Notes: generated from the letters alone by a model not told the origin. DNA of 43,845 nucleotides from Pseudomonadota bacterium (GCA_021806605.1 JAJZQY010000009.1:1-43845), one strand, 5' to 3'; positions 31,715-42,377 are shown, numbered from the stretch's first letter. Numbers and translations are program-made.

Positions 31715-33319
31715 TCAGGCGCGGCTGGCAAGCTCTCCCAGGAAGCGCCTGAAATTCGCCGCCCTCTCGTTTCCCGGCGCCAGCCTGTCGAGCGCATCCA
31801 GGTAGGAGGAAGCCTTCTGCGCATAGGCCTCGTCGTAGCCATTCTGGCTCATCCAGAGTAGATTGAGCTGCGCCGCGGCCATCAGTGTTTCCACATGGTC
31901 GGGCGCCCTGTCGAAAGCTTCCTTCAGCTTCTCGAATGCCTCGGAAAATTTGGCCTTCCGCATCAGCGCTGCAGCTTCCGAAACGATGGCCAGAATTTCC
32001 TTCTTCGCGGGATCCACGATGTCCTCGATATGCGCTTCGAGTCCGGAATCCACGAGGGCTTTCCTGGCAAAGCCGACAATCCTGCGGTTTTTTTCATCCG
32101 CCCTGACCGCCAGGGAAAGCAGCTTGAGTCCTTCTTCGTGATCCCCCAAAGCGAGGCAAGCCTTGGCCATCGTCACCGTCGCCAGATCCCCCTGCGGATC
32201 GCGGATCAGATTTCTGGCCCGCTCCAGAGATTTCCTGGCGAGTTCCGGCTCACCGAGAGCGGCATGGGCCTGCGCCTTGACGGATGCCTTGACCTGGGCG
32301 AAAACCCCGGTATCCCCGAACGATTTCGTTCCGGTATCCAGAACCTGCAGCGCCTTGTCGGGTTCTCCCGCATCCACGTGAGCCTGGGCCAGCGACAGGA
32401 AGTCCGTGGACTGCTCCGTCATCGACCCTCTGGTATGCTTGATGACGCGCTCGTAAGTCGCCTTTGCAGTCTCCAGGTCGTTGGCCTGATAGGCCACCTC
32501 GGCGACGATCCGGTGCCGCCTCGGGCTTGGAATGATGGCCGACGCCTGCTTGAGGATGTCCAGCGCGGCCGCCTTGTCTTCCTGCTTTTCGGCAATTTCG
32601 GCCAGCACATCGTAAACCGCGATGAAATTGCCGTTCTTTTCCAGCAGTTCGGTGGCAATCGCATTGGCTTGCCCGGGATTTCCGGAAGCCAGGTGGCATT
32701 TGGCCAAACCGAGCTTCGCCCATGCCAGATCTTCCCTCTGGAGCAGCACCGCCTCGTAAGCGGCTTTCGCTTCTGTATGGCGCCCCATCTCGAGAAGGAT
32801 GGCTGCCTTTTGACGATAGGCCTCAATGGCCCATTTCGTATCGAGAAGCTTGTCGCACTCCTGAACGGCTTTTGCGGGATCTTTCGAATTCAGGCAGTTC
32901 ATGATCGGCTGCAATGCCCCCTGCTTGTCCAGCAGGCGCTTGAGCCTCGCCCTCAGGCTGTCGGAAGTGAACGGCTTCAGCAGGTAGTCGTCGGGCTGAA
33001 ATTCCGAAACGGAGGCCACGGCATCGTAATCGGCCTCGGCCGTAACCATCAGGAACAGGGTGTGGGCTGGAAGAATATCCTGTGAGCGCAAGAATTCCAG
33101 AAACTGCTGCCCCGTACTGGCACGGTTGAGATTGTAGTCGCACAATATGACGTCGTACTTGGCGCCCCTCACCCTGTCGAGCGCATCCTCCGGATTGGAG
33201 GCTGTATCGACATCCGCGATGCGCAGCTGGTTCAATTGCGCTTTGAGCGAATTGCGCATGGCGCCCATATCGTCGATGACCAGCGCTTTCAGTTCCGACA
33301 GATCTCTTTCCAATTTCAT
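31715..33319 (-). CDS. Response regulator with C-terminal TPR array
   Basis: A 534-residue soluble protein. Residues 8-130 are a receiver domain with DD at 16-17, phosphorylation site Asp61 (ILCDYNL), conserved Thr in VTAEAD and Lys in LLKPF. The remaining 400 residues are helical TPR-like repeats (for example AIEAYRQKAAILLEMGRHTEAKAAYEAVL and the spans that follow). No DNA-binding or enzymatic output is present, so it likely acts by protein contacts, as in VieB-like regulators. No histidine kinase gene is next to it, so it is an orphan here. Confidence 0.9.
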   Translation of the reverse strand: MKLERDLSELKALVIDDMGAMRNSLKAQLNQLRIADVDTASNPEDALDRVRGAKYDVILCDYNLNRASTGQQFLEFLRSQDILPAHTLFLMVTAEADYDAVASVSEFQPDDYLLKPFTSDSLRARLKRLLDKQGALQPIMNCLNSKDPAKAVQECDKLLDTKWAIEAYRQKAAILLEMGRHTEAKAAYEAVLLQREDLAWAKLGLAKCHLASGNPGQANAIATELLEKNGNFIAVYDVLAEIAEKQEDKAAALDILKQASAIIPSPRRHRIVAEVAYQANDLETAKATYERVIKHTRGSMTEQSTDFLSLAQAHVDAGEPDKALQVLDTGTKSFGDTGVFAQVKASVKAQAHAALGEPELARKSLERARNLIRDPQGDLATVTMAKACLALGDHEEGLKLLSLAVRADEKNRRIVGFARKALVDSGLEAHIEDIVDPAKKEILAIVSEAAALMRKAKFSEAFEKLKEAFDRAPDHVETLMAAAQLNLLWMSQNGYDEAYAQKASSYLDALDRLAPGNERAANFRRFLGELASRA

Positions 33320-33799
33320 CGCCTCAGCATATCAGGAATCGGGCCTATATTACGGCAAGTGGAGGGTAAAACTGAAGCGTTTTCAAGAAACATCGTCATG
33401 CCTCATCCCGCCCCACGGATTGTTCACCGGAAATCGCGATGATAAGTTAGCCGATGCATTTCATGTTGCGGATCGGGTAATCGCGTTAACCCGATAATCG
33501 ATATAAATAATTTTTGCAATCCACATTTTCTGTGGATAAGTTTGTTGACAACGCAAGACGATGCTTCTCAACACATTTGCGCAAAAGGATTTTTACGGAG
33601 CCGCTTATTTTTTAGTCACAAATTATTTATTTAATAAACATCATGTTACGAAATCAAATGAAATTCCCGCGCGCCTCTTGACATTTCCGTGGCAATGATT
33701 GCCGCATGGTGGATAACGTCGCGAAAATCGGAAGGTATTTTTGCACTAACTGTCTGTCCCGCTGGGAGATTGGCTGAATATCCCAGGCGTTCCTTTCGC
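33320..33799. other. 480-base AT-rich gap with DnaA-box-like sites
   Basis: No convincing gene lies here. On the plus strand TGTGGATAA (33531-33539) is the perfect complement of DnaA box TTATCCACA. It forms an inverted pair with ATCCACA (33519-33525), five bases apart. GGTGGATAA (33708-33716) is one base off. A larger inverted repeat ATCGGGT/ACCCGAT is at 33472-33495. A very AT-rich stretch (about 33605-33660) resembles an unwinding element. It may be a DnaA-titration or replication-linked site, or just a long promoter region. Confidence 0.4.
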
Positions 33800-34108
33800 C
33801 TAAACCGCCTCGTCGACATGCCCGGTTTCACCGCCGGGGTCGTGGCGGCGCCGGTCGACCAGAGAACGGAGTTCTTCCAGGACCGGCCAATGATAAATGC
33901 GCCGGCAGTAGGTCCTGCGTTCTTCCTGCGGGGGCGGGCCGTACCGGCGCTCCTCCCCGACAGGGTGCTGTTGACCAGCCTCTGCCCGCGTCGCGTCCTG
34001 CTTCATGTGAGGCTCGACCGGATGAACCCTGGCCACTTCGTTGACCTTGTCGATCACCCTGTTCTCGGGCGGATGAATCACGAGGTCGGACGGAACATAC
34101 TGCACCAT
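33800..34108 (-). CDS. Small Arg-rich protein, unknown function
   Basis: A 102-residue soluble protein, MVQYVPSDLVIHPPENRV at the start, with a strongly basic, Pro-rich middle and a C-terminal core YCRRIYHWPVLEELRSLVDRRR. The RRxYCRRIYH...LxELRSxxDRR pattern looks like a conserved motif I have met in hypothetical proteins of related bacteria, without known function. AGGGGG precedes the ATG. It lies downstream of ssb in the same direction but behind the ssb terminator. The charge could suit nucleic-acid binding; this is a guess. Confidence 0.65.
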   Translation of the reverse strand: MVQYVPSDLVIHPPENRVIDKVNEVARVHPVEPHMKQDATRAEAGQQHPVGEERRYGPPPQEERRTYCRRIYHWPVLEELRSLVDRRRHDPGGETGHVDEAV

Positions 34109-34160
34109 GCTTGCCCCCTGTTCAATTGTCGATGGATGGCGATCCTAACAACATGACAAT

Positions 34161-34192
34161 AAAAAACCCGGACTATACGATGATAGACCGGG
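34161..34192 (-). terminator. Intrinsic terminator of ssb
   Basis: On the minus strand CCCGG-T-CTAT, a short loop, ATAG-T-CCGGG and then six T. The stem spans 34192-34167 with one mismatch and the U-tract is 34166-34161. It lies about 30 bases after the ssb stop. Confidence 0.85.
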
Positions 34193-34223
34193 CATTATTT
34201 ACATAACCACCATAAGGTGAATC

Positions 34224-34667
34224 CTAGAACGGGATATCGTCGTCCATGTCGTCGAAGCCGCCCTTCTGCTGGGCCTGCTGCGCAGGCCGCTGCGGCCGCG
34301 ATTCGGAGGGCGAATCGGAAACCTCGAAGCTGTTGCCGCGGCTCCCCAGCATCTGCATCCTGTCGGCGACGATCTCGGTAGTGTAGCGGTCCTGCCCTTC
34401 CTTGTCCTGCCATTTGCGGGTCTGTATTCGCCCCTCGACGTAGACCTGGCTGCCTTTCTTCAGGTATTCGCCCGCGATCTCGGCAAGCTTGCCGAAAAAG
34501 GCGACCCTGTGCCATTCGGTTTTTTCCTGCTTCTCCCCGCTCTTGTCCTTCCAGTTTTCGGTGGTCGCCAGCGTGATGTTGGTGATCGCAGAGCCGTCAG
34601 GGGAATAGCGCACGTCCGGGTCCTTGCCCAGGTTTCCAATCAATATCGCCTTGTTCACAGATGCCAT
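34224..34667 (-). CDS. ssb: Single-stranded DNA-binding protein
   Basis: A 147-residue SSB. The N-terminal OB fold opens [21 protein letters not shown], with [21 protein letters not shown] in the core. A Gln/Pro/Ser-rich linker leads to the acidic tip DMDDDIPF, which recruits repair and replication proteins. It is a homotetramer in E. coli. AAGGAG precedes the ATG, and a promoter and terminator flank the gene, so it is a single-gene unit. The nearby uvrA is not co-transcribed. Confidence 0.97.
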   Translation of the reverse strand: MASVNKAILIGNLGKDPDVRYSPDGSAITNITLATTENWKDKSGEKQEKTEWHRVAFFGKLAEIAGEYLKKGSQVYVEGRIQTRKWQDKEGQDRYTTEIVADRMQMLGSRGNSFEVSDSPSESRPQRPAQQAQQKGGFDDMDDDIPF

Positions 34668-34704
34668 GTACGCTTCTCCTTTTGAATGCCGTAGCCGTTG
34701 TCAC

Positions 34705-34732
34705 ATTCTATCTGATTAGCCTGCCAACTCAA
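34705..34732 (-). promoter_or_regulatory. Sigma70 promoter of ssb
   Basis: On the minus strand TTGAGT (34732-34727), 16 bases, TAGAAT (34710-34705). About 40 bases before the ssb start. Confidence 0.6.
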
Positions 34733-34784
34733 ACCGCTGGAGAAGCCTCCGTGACATGGCGAACCTACCCCATGCCGGCCGCAA

Positions 34785-34793
34785 TGCTATAAT
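34785..34793 (+). promoter_or_regulatory. Extended -10 promoter of the hemerythrin-GGDEF gene
   Basis: TGCTATAAT at 34785-34793 is a perfect extended -10 element; no good -35 is seen. Transcription would begin near 34800, downstream of the upstream in-frame ATG at 34756, which supports the start at 34825. Confidence 0.55.
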
Positions 34794-34824
34794 CAGGAGC
34801 GTCACAAATCTACAACAAGGCATC

Positions 34825-36681
34825 ATGCACCCCGAATCATCCCCGGTTTCAGATATTTTCGTATGGGACAGCCAGTTCGAAACCGGAATTCATGATCTCG
34901 ACAAACAACACAGACAGCTCGTAGACCTCATCAATTCTCTGGGACGCATCCTTTCCTCGGAAACGGAAGCCGTCGAAAGCGCCCTGCTCGGCGTTTTCGA
35001 CGAACTGTCCGATTATGTCGTTTTCCATTTCAATTACGAGGAAGGCCTGATGGCGCCTTTTTCCTCCGGGCACGAGTCCGCCCACCGGCAGTCCCATGCG
35101 AAATTCGTCGAGCAGCTTGCCGAAGCCCGGGCCGCGGCGCAAATCTCCCCTTTCGAAACCACCGGAAAGATGCTCACCTTCCTTTCCAGATGGCTGATGC
35201 TGCACATCGTCGGCACCGACAGGCGTCTCGCAAAGAAAATCATCGCTGTCGAATCCGGATTGTCCCTCGAAGAAGCGGAGCGCGCGGCAAACGCCGCCAT
35301 GGGCGATACCGGCGAAGTCCTGCTGCATGTCATGAACAGGCTCTACGACAACCTCGCCACCCGAACCAGCGAACTGCTGGAAGCCAAGCGCAGGCTGCGC
35401 AGGGAGATCGACGCGCACAGGCTCACCGAATTCGAACTGAGAAAGCTCTCCAGTGCAGTCGAGCACAGTCCGGTTTCGATCATCATCACGGACGAACGCG
35501 GATGCTTCGAATACGTCAATCCGAAATTCACCGAACTGACCGGCTATGGCTTCCACGAACTGGATGGAAAAACGCCGAGGGTATTGAAGTCCGGGGAGAC
35601 GGCAGACATCGCATACGAGAAGCTCTGGAAAACCATCAGCTCGGGACAGGAATGGTACGGCGAATTCCACAACAGGAAAAAGAACGGGGAGCATTACTGG
35701 GATCACGCCTCGATTTCCCCTATTTTCGATTCCAGCGGTAAAATCACCCATTACGTCGCCATCCGGGAAAACATCACCGCGCGCAAGCAGGCCGAAGAAC
35801 ATCTGCAACAGCAGAAGCAGTTTTCGGACGACATCATCAACAGTCTTCCAGGCATCTTCTACATGCTCAACGAGCATGGGCGCTTCGTCAGGGTGAACCC
35901 TCAATTTTCAGATGTCACCGGCTATTCCAGGAGCGAGATTCTGGACATGACCGCCCTGGATTTTTTCGACGGAGAAGATCGCGAGCGGATCGCGGCGAGG
36001 ATAGCCGAGGTGTTCGAGAGAGGGGAATCCTGGGTCGAGGCCGATCTCGTCGTGAAGGACGGGCGAAAAATCCCCTACTATTTCACCGGGCACAGGACGG
36101 CATTCAGCAGCAAGTCCTACCTCGTCGGGCTGGGCACCGACATTTCGGAAAGGCGCAAGCTGGAGCTGGAGCTCGTCCGCCAGGCGAGGATGGACATGCT
36201 CACCAATCTCCCCAACCGCCGCCACTTCCTGGACCTCGCCGGACAGGAACTCGCCCGGGCCAACCGTTACGGCAGCCTGCTTTCCGTCCTGATGATAGAC
36301 CTGGACGAATTCAAAGCCATCAACGACGAATACGGCCACCACACGGGCGACAAGGTATTGATCAAATTCGCCGAGATCTGCCGTCAGACGATGCGCGGCA
36401 TCGACATCACGGGACGCATTGGCGGGGAGGAATTCGCCGTCCTGCTTCCGGAAACAGACGAGAAACGCGCGCTCGATGCGGCAGAAAGATTGCGGCAGCG
36501 CGTCTCCGAGGAAGCAATCGAATCGGAAGTGGGAAAAACCTTCCATTTCACCGCATCGATCGGGGTGGCGACCCTCTCCCCGGCGAGCTGCGACATCGAC
36601 ATCCTCCTGAGCGCGGCAGACAAGGGGCTTTACGAGGCGAAGCGCTCGGGCCGCAACCGGGTCGTCAGCTTCAGGCCGTAG
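34825..36681 (+). CDS. Hemerythrin-PAS-PAS-GGDEF diguanylate cyclase
   Basis: A 618-residue sensor cyclase. Residues 8-140 are a bacteriohemerythrin domain with all seven di-iron ligands visible: His29 (DKQH), His68 and Glu72 (HFNYEE), His87, His91, His127 and Asp132. Two PAS domains follow (about 220-330 and 345-455), then a GGDEF domain with RIGGEEFAVLLPE. A canonical inhibitory site RGID precedes it with five residues between, so product inhibition is expected. There is no membrane segment, so it probably senses cytosolic oxygen or redox state. The 3' end overlaps the convergent MFS gene by 11 bases. Confidence 0.95.
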   Translation: MHPESSPVSDIFVWDSQFETGIHDLDKQHRQLVDLINSLGRILSSETEAVESALLGVFDELSDYVVFHFNYEEGLMAPFSSGHESAHRQSHAKFVEQLAEARAAAQISPFETTGKMLTFLSRWLMLHIVGTDRRLAKKIIAVESGLSLEEAERAANAAMGDTGEVLLHVMNRLYDNLATRTSELLEAKRRLRREIDAHRLTEFELRKLSSAVEHSPVSIIITDERGCFEYVNPKFTELTGYGFHELDGKTPRVLKSGETADIAYEKLWKTISSGQEWYGEFHNRKKNGEHYWDHASISPIFDSSGKITHYVAIRENITARKQAEEHLQQQKQFSDDIINSLPGIFYMLNEHGRFVRVNPQFSDVTGYSRSEILDMTALDFFDGEDRERIAARIAEVFERGESWVEADLVVKDGRKIPYYFTGHRTAFSSKSYLVGLGTDISERRKLELELVRQARMDMLTNLPNRRHFLDLAGQELARANRYGSLLSVLMIDLDEFKAINDEYGHHTGDKVLIKFAEICRQTMRGIDITGRIGGEEFAVLLPETDEKRALDAAERLRQRVSEEAIESEVGKTFHFTASIGVATLSPASCDIDILLSAADKGLYEAKRSGRNRVVSFRP

Positions 36682-38053
36682 TCAGTCTGGCGACGCCCTC
36701 TTCGTCGAAACCGCTCATGTTGGTCTTCAGGTAGGCCACCCCTTCGGAGCCGATCACCACCGCCTCGTAAACCCCCGAGAGGGCGGAAAGCTGCTCGGAA
36801 AGCAGCTTCGCCTGAACTTCATCCATCAGCTTCACGTGATACATCTTGGATCGCACTGCCGGAGGCGCCTTCATCGTAATCGCAAGAACCAGCCAGAGCG
36901 CGCTCATGGCGGCGCCGAAAACGAACACGGAAACATGCCCGCCGAAGCTTGCAAGCACGCCCCCCACAGCGCCACCGGTGAACAGCCCCAGCGACTGGCT
37001 GGTGTTGTAAACCCCCATCGCGGTTCCCTTGGCAGAAACCGGCGCGATCTTGGACACCAGCGAAGGCAAGCTCGCTTCCAGGATGTTGAAGGCGGTGAAG
37101 AAAAGCAGCAAAGTCGCCGCGATGCCCCAGAAGGAGGTGAACAGCACAGAGAAAAGCAATTGGGAAAAGAGCAGGAGGGCAATCGCCCCGACGAATACAT
37201 TCTTGAGCTTGCCCTTCTTCTCGCCGTAAATGATGAGCGGCACCATCAGGATGAAGGCGAAAATCATCACCGGCACATAGATCTTCCAGTGCTGGCTCTC
37301 GGGCATGTGCCCGGATTCGATCAGCGCAGAGGGAATCACCACGAACATCGCCATCTGTGCCGCATGCAGGCTGAAAATGCCGAAATTGAGCCTGAGCAAC
37401 TGGGCATTCTTCAGCACACCGGAAAGCCTGGCCGTCGAGACTTCCGTGTCCGAATGGAAAAGCCGCCTTTCCGGGTTAGGAATCAATTTCGCCACGACGA
37501 AGATCGCCGCCAGCGATAGAATGCCGGTCAGGGCGAACATGCCCGGCACGCCTATCGCCTGATAGAGCAGCGGACTCACGGCCATGGAAACGGCAAAGGT
37601 CATGCCTATCGTCGTGCCGATCATCGCCATCGCCTTGGTTCTGTGTTCCTCGCGAGTCAGGTCGGCTAGCAGCGCGGTAATCGCCGCGGATATCGCCCCA
37701 GCGCCCTGGATGGAGCGGCCGATAATGATCCAGTAGATATCGTGCGCGGAATAGGCAACAAAGCTTCCGATGGCGAATATGGCAAGGCCGAAATAAATGA
37801 CGGGCTTTCTGCCGAACCTGTCGGAGGCCATGCCGAAGGGAAGCTGCAGAACCGCCTGGGTGAGCCCGTACATGCCGAGGGCGAGTCCGATCAGCATATG
37901 GTCTTCGCCCCCCGGAAGCGACTTGGCGTAAATCGCAAAAACCGGAAGAATCAGGAACATGCCCAGCATCCTGAGGCCGAATATGCCTGCAAGTCCCATG
38001 CTCGCGCGCCGCTCCAGAGGCGTCATGTTGTCGATATTGTTGGTATTTTTCAT
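36671..38053 (-). CDS. MFS transporter with YajR-like C-terminal domain
   Basis: A 460-residue protein with about 12 helices and loop motif [15 protein letters not shown]. The last 65 residues after the final helix ([20 protein letters not shown] onward, ending near GFDEEG) form a small soluble ferredoxin-like domain, as in E. coli YajR (YAM domain). YajR is a proton-driven transporter of unknown substrate. The ATG at 38053 is preferred over a TTG five codons earlier because it opens [16 protein letters not shown] and has GGAA upstream. It is divergent from uvrA. Confidence 0.9.
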   Translation of the reverse strand: MKNTNNIDNMTPLERRASMGLAGIFGLRMLGMFLILPVFAIYAKSLPGGEDHMLIGLALGMYGLTQAVLQLPFGMASDRFGRKPVIYFGLAIFAIGSFVAYSAHDIYWIIIGRSIQGAGAISAAITALLADLTREEHRTKAMAMIGTTIGMTFAVSMAVSPLLYQAIGVPGMFALTGILSLAAIFVVAKLIPNPERRLFHSDTEVSTARLSGVLKNAQLLRLNFGIFSLHAAQMAMFVVIPSALIESGHMPESQHWKIYVPVMIFAFILMVPLIIYGEKKGKLKNVFVGAIALLLFSQLLFSVLFTSFWGIAATLLLFFTAFNILEASLPSLVSKIAPVSAKGTAMGVYNTSQSLGLFTGGAVGGVLASFGGHVSVFVFGAAMSALWLVLAITMKAPPAVRSKMYHVKLMDEVQAKLLSEQLSALSGVYEAVVIGSEGVAYLKTNMSGFDEEGVARLTTA

Positions 38054-38119
38054 ATTCCGTTTCCGCAAATCCAGATAAGACGGTATATTAGCAGGTTGAG
38101 TTCAACTTTTTTAGATTTC

Positions 38120-40939
38120 ATGGAATACATCAGGATCCGCGGCGCCAGGACGCACAATCTCAGGAACGTCAATCTCGACCTTCCCAGAAACAGCCTCATC
38201 GTGATCACCGGGCTTTCCGGGTCGGGAAAATCCTCGCTGGCATTCGACACGCTCTACGCGGAAGGGCAGCGCCGCTATGTGGAATCGCTCTCGACCTATG
38301 CCCGGCAGTTCCTGCACCTCATGGAAAAGCCCGATGTCGACCTGATCGAGGGACTTTCTCCGGCCATTTCGATCGAGCAGAAGGCGACCAGCCACAATCC
38401 GAGATCGACCGTCGGCACGGTGACCGAAATCCACGACTATTTGCGACTGCTTTTCGCGAGAGCGGGAGACCCGGTCTGCCCCGAGCACGGCATCACGCTG
38501 AAAGCCCAGAGCGTGAGCCAGATGGTCGACCACATCCTTTCATTGCCTGCCGACACCAAGCTGATGATCCTCTCCCCGCTCGTGGTGGGCAGGAAGGGGG
38601 AGCAGATCGACCTCATCGACGAACTGCGCGCGCAAGGGTTCGTGAGGCTGAGGCTGGACGGCGAAATCCATGAAATAGACAACGTTCCGAAACTGCAGAA
38701 GAACCGGAAGCACACTATCGAGGTCGTCGTCGACAGGCTGAAGGTCAACGTCGAGGCCAAGCAGCGCCTCGCCGAATCCCTGGAAACCGCATTGCGCCAT
38801 GCAGACGGGCGGGCGCTCGCTGTGGAAATGGATACGGGAGCCGAGCATCTTTTTTCGGCGAAATTCTCCTGCCCGGTCTGCTCCTATTCGCTCCCCGAAA
38901 TGGAGCCGCGGCTCTTTTCTTTCAACAATCCCATGGGCGCCTGCCCGAAATGCGACGGGCTCGGCCAGGTCAGCCTTTTCGATCCCAAAAAGGTCGTCGC
39001 CTTTCCCCATCTTTCCCTCGCCTCGGGGGCGATCAAGGGATGGGACAAGCGCAACCATTTCTATTTCCAGATGCTGGCTTCCCTCGCTGCGCATTACGGA
39101 TTCGATATCGAAGCGCCCTTCGAATCCCTTCCGGAAGCACCGAAAAACGTCATACTTTACGGTTCCGGGCGGGAAAAGATCGAATTTCATTACCCCACGG
39201 AACGAGGCGCGAAGCGCATCCAGCAGCATGCCTTCGAGGGCATCATTCACAATCTGGAGCGCCGCTACAGGGAGACCGATTCGGTCATGGTACGGGAAGA
39301 GCTGTCCCGGTTCCTGACCAACAGCCCCTGCCCCGAGTGCCATGGCACGCGGCTGAGGAAAGAGGCGAGGCACGTGATGGTGGCCGGCCTCACGCTGCAC
39401 GAAATCAGCCAGAAGCCCCTGAAGGATGCCCTGTCCTTTTTCCAAGCCCTTTCCCTTCCCGGAAGCAAGAAGGCGGTCGCGGAAAAAATCTCGCACGAAA
39501 TCGTCAGCCGCCTCACCTTTCTCAACAACGTCGGCCTCGACTACCTTTCGCTGGACCGGAGCGCCGACACCCTGTCCGGCGGGGAGGCGCAGCGCATCAG
39601 GCTGGCGAGTCAGATCGGCTCGGGGCTTACCGGCGTCATGTACGTCCTGGACGAGCCCTCGATCGGGCTGCATCAGCGCGACAACACGAGGCTCCTCGAC
39701 ACCCTCAAGCATTTGAGGGATCTGGGCAATACGGTGATCGTGGTCGAGCACGACGAGGATGCGATAAGATGCGCCGACCATGTCGTCGATATCGGCCCTG
39801 GAGCCGGCGTCCACGGCGGCAGGATCATCGCGGAAGGGCCGCCGAAAGCCATAGCGGAAAATCCCGATTCGCTCACCGGCCTCTACCTTTGCGGCAGAAA
39901 ATCCATTCCCGTCCCGAAAAAAAGGATATTGCCTTCCGAATCGCGCTGGCTGAAGCTCAAGGGGGCCTGCGGGAACAACCTGAGAAACGTGAACCTCGAT
40001 CTCCCTGTCGGCCTCTTCACCGCGATCACCGGCGTATCGGGTTCCGGCAAATCGACCCTGATCAACGACACGCTCTATGCTGCAGTATCCCAATCCCTCT
40101 ACGGCAGCAGCCGCGATGTCTCCCCTTTTGAATCGATTGCCGGAATCGAGTATTTCGACAAGGTGATCAACATGGATCAGAGCCCGATAGGCAGGACTCC
40201 CAGATCGAATCCTGCCACCTACACCGGGCTTTTCACCCCGATCCGGGAGCTCTTCTCGGGCACCCCCCAATCGCGGGAAAGAGGCTACGGCCCCGGGCGG
40301 TTTTCCTTCAACGTCAAGGGCGGAAGATGCGAAGCCTGCCAGGGAGACGGCGTGATCCGGGTCGAGATGCATTTCCTCCCCGACATTTACGTGCCCTGCG
40401 ACGTCTGCCATGGCAAGCGCTACAACAGGGAGACGCTGGAAATCCATTACAAGGGCAAAAACATCTACGAGATCCTCGAAATGACCGTGGAAGCTGCAGC
40501 CGAATTCTTCTCCGCAGTGCCTGCCGTATCCCGGAAGCTGCAGACCCTGCTCGACGTGGGACTGGGCTACATCACGCTCGGGCAGAGCGCGACCACCCTC
40601 TCGGGCGGAGAAGCGCAGCGCGTCAAGCTCTCGCTGGAGCTGTCCAAGCGCGATACCGGCAGGACCCTCTACATTCTGGACGAGCCGACCACCGGGCTGC
40701 ATTTCCAGGATATCGCCATGCTGCTCAAGGTGCTGCACCGCCTGCGCGAGCAGGGGAACACGGTGGTGGTGATCGAACACAACCTGGACGTCATCAAGAC
40801 CGCCGACTGGATCATCGATCTGGGTCCCGAAGGCGGTAACGGCGGAGGAGAGATCGTCGCGGAAGGATCGCCCGAATCCGTGGCTGAAAATCAGCGCAGC
40901 CATACCGGGCGCTATCTGGAAACAGTGCTGCACAAATGA
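38120..40939 (+). CDS. uvrA: UvrABC excinuclease subunit A
   Basis: A 939-residue UvrA, the normal length. It has two ABC ATPase modules: the first with [19 protein letters not shown] near the start and [19 protein letters not shown], the second with [13 protein letters not shown] and [17 protein letters not shown]. Zinc modules are present (CPVC...CPKC around 250-280, CPEC, and CEACQGDGV...CDVCHGKRY near 740-770). It recognises bulky DNA lesions and loads UvrB. The start at 38120 begins [17 protein letters not shown]; the open frame continues upstream antisense to the MFS gene and is not coding. No clear LexA box is seen. Confidence 0.97.
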   Translation: MEYIRIRGARTHNLRNVNLDLPRNSLIVITGLSGSGKSSLAFDTLYAEGQRRYVESLSTYARQFLHLMEKPDVDLIEGLSPAISIEQKATSHNPRSTVGTVTEIHDYLRLLFARAGDPVCPEHGITLKAQSVSQMVDHILSLPADTKLMILSPLVVGRKGEQIDLIDELRAQGFVRLRLDGEIHEIDNVPKLQKNRKHTIEVVVDRLKVNVEAKQRLAESLETALRHADGRALAVEMDTGAEHLFSAKFSCPVCSYSLPEMEPRLFSFNNPMGACPKCDGLGQVSLFDPKKVVAFPHLSLASGAIKGWDKRNHFYFQMLASLAAHYGFDIEAPFESLPEAPKNVILYGSGREKIEFHYPTERGAKRIQQHAFEGIIHNLERRYRETDSVMVREELSRFLTNSPCPECHGTRLRKEARHVMVAGLTLHEISQKPLKDALSFFQALSLPGSKKAVAEKISHEIVSRLTFLNNVGLDYLSLDRSADTLSGGEAQRIRLASQIGSGLTGVMYVLDEPSIGLHQRDNTRLLDTLKHLRDLGNTVIVVEHDEDAIRCADHVVDIGPGAGVHGGRIIAEGPPKAIAENPDSLTGLYLCGRKSIPVPKKRILPSESRWLKLKGACGNNLRNVNLDLPVGLFTAITGVSGSGKSTLINDTLYAAVSQSLYGSSRDVSPFESIAGIEYFDKVINMDQSPIGRTPRSNPATYTGLFTPIRELFSGTPQSRERGYGPGRFSFNVKGGRCEACQGDGVIRVEMHFLPDIYVPCDVCHGKRYNRETLEIHYKGKNIYEILEMTVEAAAEFFSAVPAVSRKLQTLLDVGLGYITLGQSATTLSGGEAQRVKLSLELSKRDTGRTLYILDEPTTGLHFQDIAMLLKVLHRLREQGNTVVVIEHNLDVIKTADWIIDLGPEGGNGGGEIVAEGSPESVAENQRSHTGRYLETVLHK

Positions 40940-40971
40940 AAAACCCGCCACCTCATGCAAGGTGACGGGTT
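40939..40971 (-). terminator. Intrinsic terminator of the rplQ operon
   Basis: On the minus strand AACCCG-T-CACCT, six-base loop, AGGTG-G-CGGGTT followed by further T (bases 40971 to 40939). The U-tract overlaps the uvrA stop codon on the other strand, so the two convergent genes share this site. Confidence 0.8.
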
Positions 40972-40994
40972 CGGCATCTCGGAACTTCCCTGGC

Positions 40995-41363
40995 TTATTC
41001 GGCCTCGGGCTGATCCATCAGCATGACCAGCGCCATCGGGGCATTGTCGCCCTGGCGGAAGCCTGCCTTCAGTATCCTGAGATAGCCGCCATTGCGGTTC
41101 GCGTAGCGGGGGCCGAGCTCGTCGAACAGCTTGACGACCATGTCGCGGTCGCGCAGCCTGTCGAAAGCGAGCCTGCGGTTTGCGAGCGATGGCTTCTTGC
41201 CCAGCGTAATCAGGGGCTCTGCAACGCGGCGCAGTTCCTTTGCCTTGGGCAGCGTGGTCGTGATGGTTTCATGCTTCAGGAGCGAGTTGGTCATATTCCT
41301 GAGCATCGCCAGACGATGGCTGCTCGTGACATTCAGTTTTCTCAATCCGAGACGGTGACGCAT
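40995..41363 (-). CDS. rplQ: 50S ribosomal protein L17
   Basis: A 122-residue L17. [20 protein letters not shown] and the following segment with [24 protein letters not shown] are typical. It lies at the peptide exit tunnel side of the 50S subunit. It is the last gene of the alpha operon, 13 bases after rpoA, and is followed by the terminator. Confidence 0.97.
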   Translation of the reverse strand: MRHRLGLRKLNVTSSHRLAMLRNMTNSLLKHETITTTLPKAKELRRVAEPLITLGKKPSLANRRLAFDRLRDRDMVVKLFDELGPRYANRNGGYLRILKAGFRQGDNAPMALVMLMDQPEAE

Positions 41364-41376
41364 AACTTATCCTTTC

Positions 41377-42354
41377 TTAAGGCTTTTCCAGCCCTGCAGG
41401 AGGCCAGTTTTCCAGTTTCATTCCCAGGGAAAGGCCGCGCGACGCGAGCACTTCCTTGATTTCGTTGAGCGACTTGCGCCCCAGATTCGGCGCCTTCAGG
41501 AGCTCGTGCTCGGTGCACTGGATCAGGTCGCCGATGTAAAAAATGTTTTCAGACTTCAGGCAGTTGGCGCTTCTCACGGTCAACTCGAGATCGTCCACGG
41601 GCCTCAGCAGGATCGGATCGATCTGGGGAGCCTTGGGCTGCTCGGCAAGCGCGGGAGTCCCTTCCAGGTCCGCGAAAACCGAGAGCTGATCGACCAGAAT
41701 CCTCGCTGCATGCCTGATCGCATCCTCGGGATCGATCACGCCGTTGGTCTCGATATTCATCACCAGCTTGTCGAGGTCGGTACGCTGCTCGACGCGAGCG
41801 CTTTCGACAGCATAGCTGACGCGGCGCACCGGGCTGAAGGAAGCATCCAGCATGATCCTGCCGATCGCCCTGTTCTCGCCGGACTTGATGCGCACGGAAC
41901 TGGGCTGATAGCCGCGCCCCTTCTCGACCTTGATTTCCATTTCCAGCTTGCCGCCTTCGGTCAGGTGGGCGATCACATGCTCGGGATTGACGATCTCCAC
42001 ATCGTGGGAAGTCTCGATATCGCCAGCGGTGACCTTGCCTTCGCCTTCCTTCTTCAGGGTGAGGAAAGCCTCATCGCGGTTGTGCAGCTTGAGCACGATG
42101 CCCTTGAGATTGAGCAGGATATCGACCACGTCCTCCTGCACGCCGTCCAGGCTCGAATATTCGTGGAGCACGCCGCTGATCTGAACCTCGGTAGGGGCAT
42201 AGCCCGTCATCGAAGACAGCAAGATGCGGCGCAGTGCATTGCCCAGGGTGTGGCCGTAACCACGCTCGAAAGGTTCCATGGTGACCTTGGCATGCGTAGA
42301 TGCCAGGCTCTCGACCTCGATAATACGCGGCTTAAGAAGAGTACTGCTTTGCAT
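41377..42354 (-). CDS. rpoA: RNA polymerase subunit alpha
   Basis: A 325-residue alpha subunit. The N-terminal domain (about 1-230) contains [18 protein letters not shown], which dimerises and holds beta and beta'. The C-terminal domain (about 245-315) contains the helix-hairpin-helix region [20 protein letters not shown] and [13 protein letters not shown], which contacts UP elements and activators. The start at 42354 gives [15 protein letters not shown], as in other betaproteobacteria; AGGAT immediately precedes it. It lies 23 bases after rpsD. Confidence 0.97.
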   Translation of the reverse strand: MQSSTLLKPRIIEVESLASTHAKVTMEPFERGYGHTLGNALRRILLSSMTGYAPTEVQISGVLHEYSSLDGVQEDVVDILLNLKGIVLKLHNRDEAFLTLKKEGEGKVTAGDIETSHDVEIVNPEHVIAHLTEGGKLEMEIKVEKGRGYQPSSVRIKSGENRAIGRIMLDASFSPVRRVSYAVESARVEQRTDLDKLVMNIETNGVIDPEDAIRHAARILVDQLSVFADLEGTPALAEQPKAPQIDPILLRPVDDLELTVRSANCLKSENIFYIGDLIQCTEHELLKAPNLGRKSLNEIKEVLASRGLSLGMKLENWPPAGLEKP

Positions 42355-42377
42355 ATCCTGATTCCCTCGGTTGCGAA

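Noticed and set aside
33646-33831. 61-codon minus-strand frame in the AT-rich gap
   Set aside because: Overlaps the better-supported Arg-rich gene, with no ribosome-binding site or domain.
34756-34824. Upstream ATG for the hemerythrin-cyclase gene
   Set aside because: It lies before the extended -10 element and the extra residues have no family likeness.
38540-40960. Very long minus-strand open frame antisense to uvrA
   Set aside because: It mirrors uvrA codons, gives low-complexity Arg/His/Asp-rich protein and matches no family.
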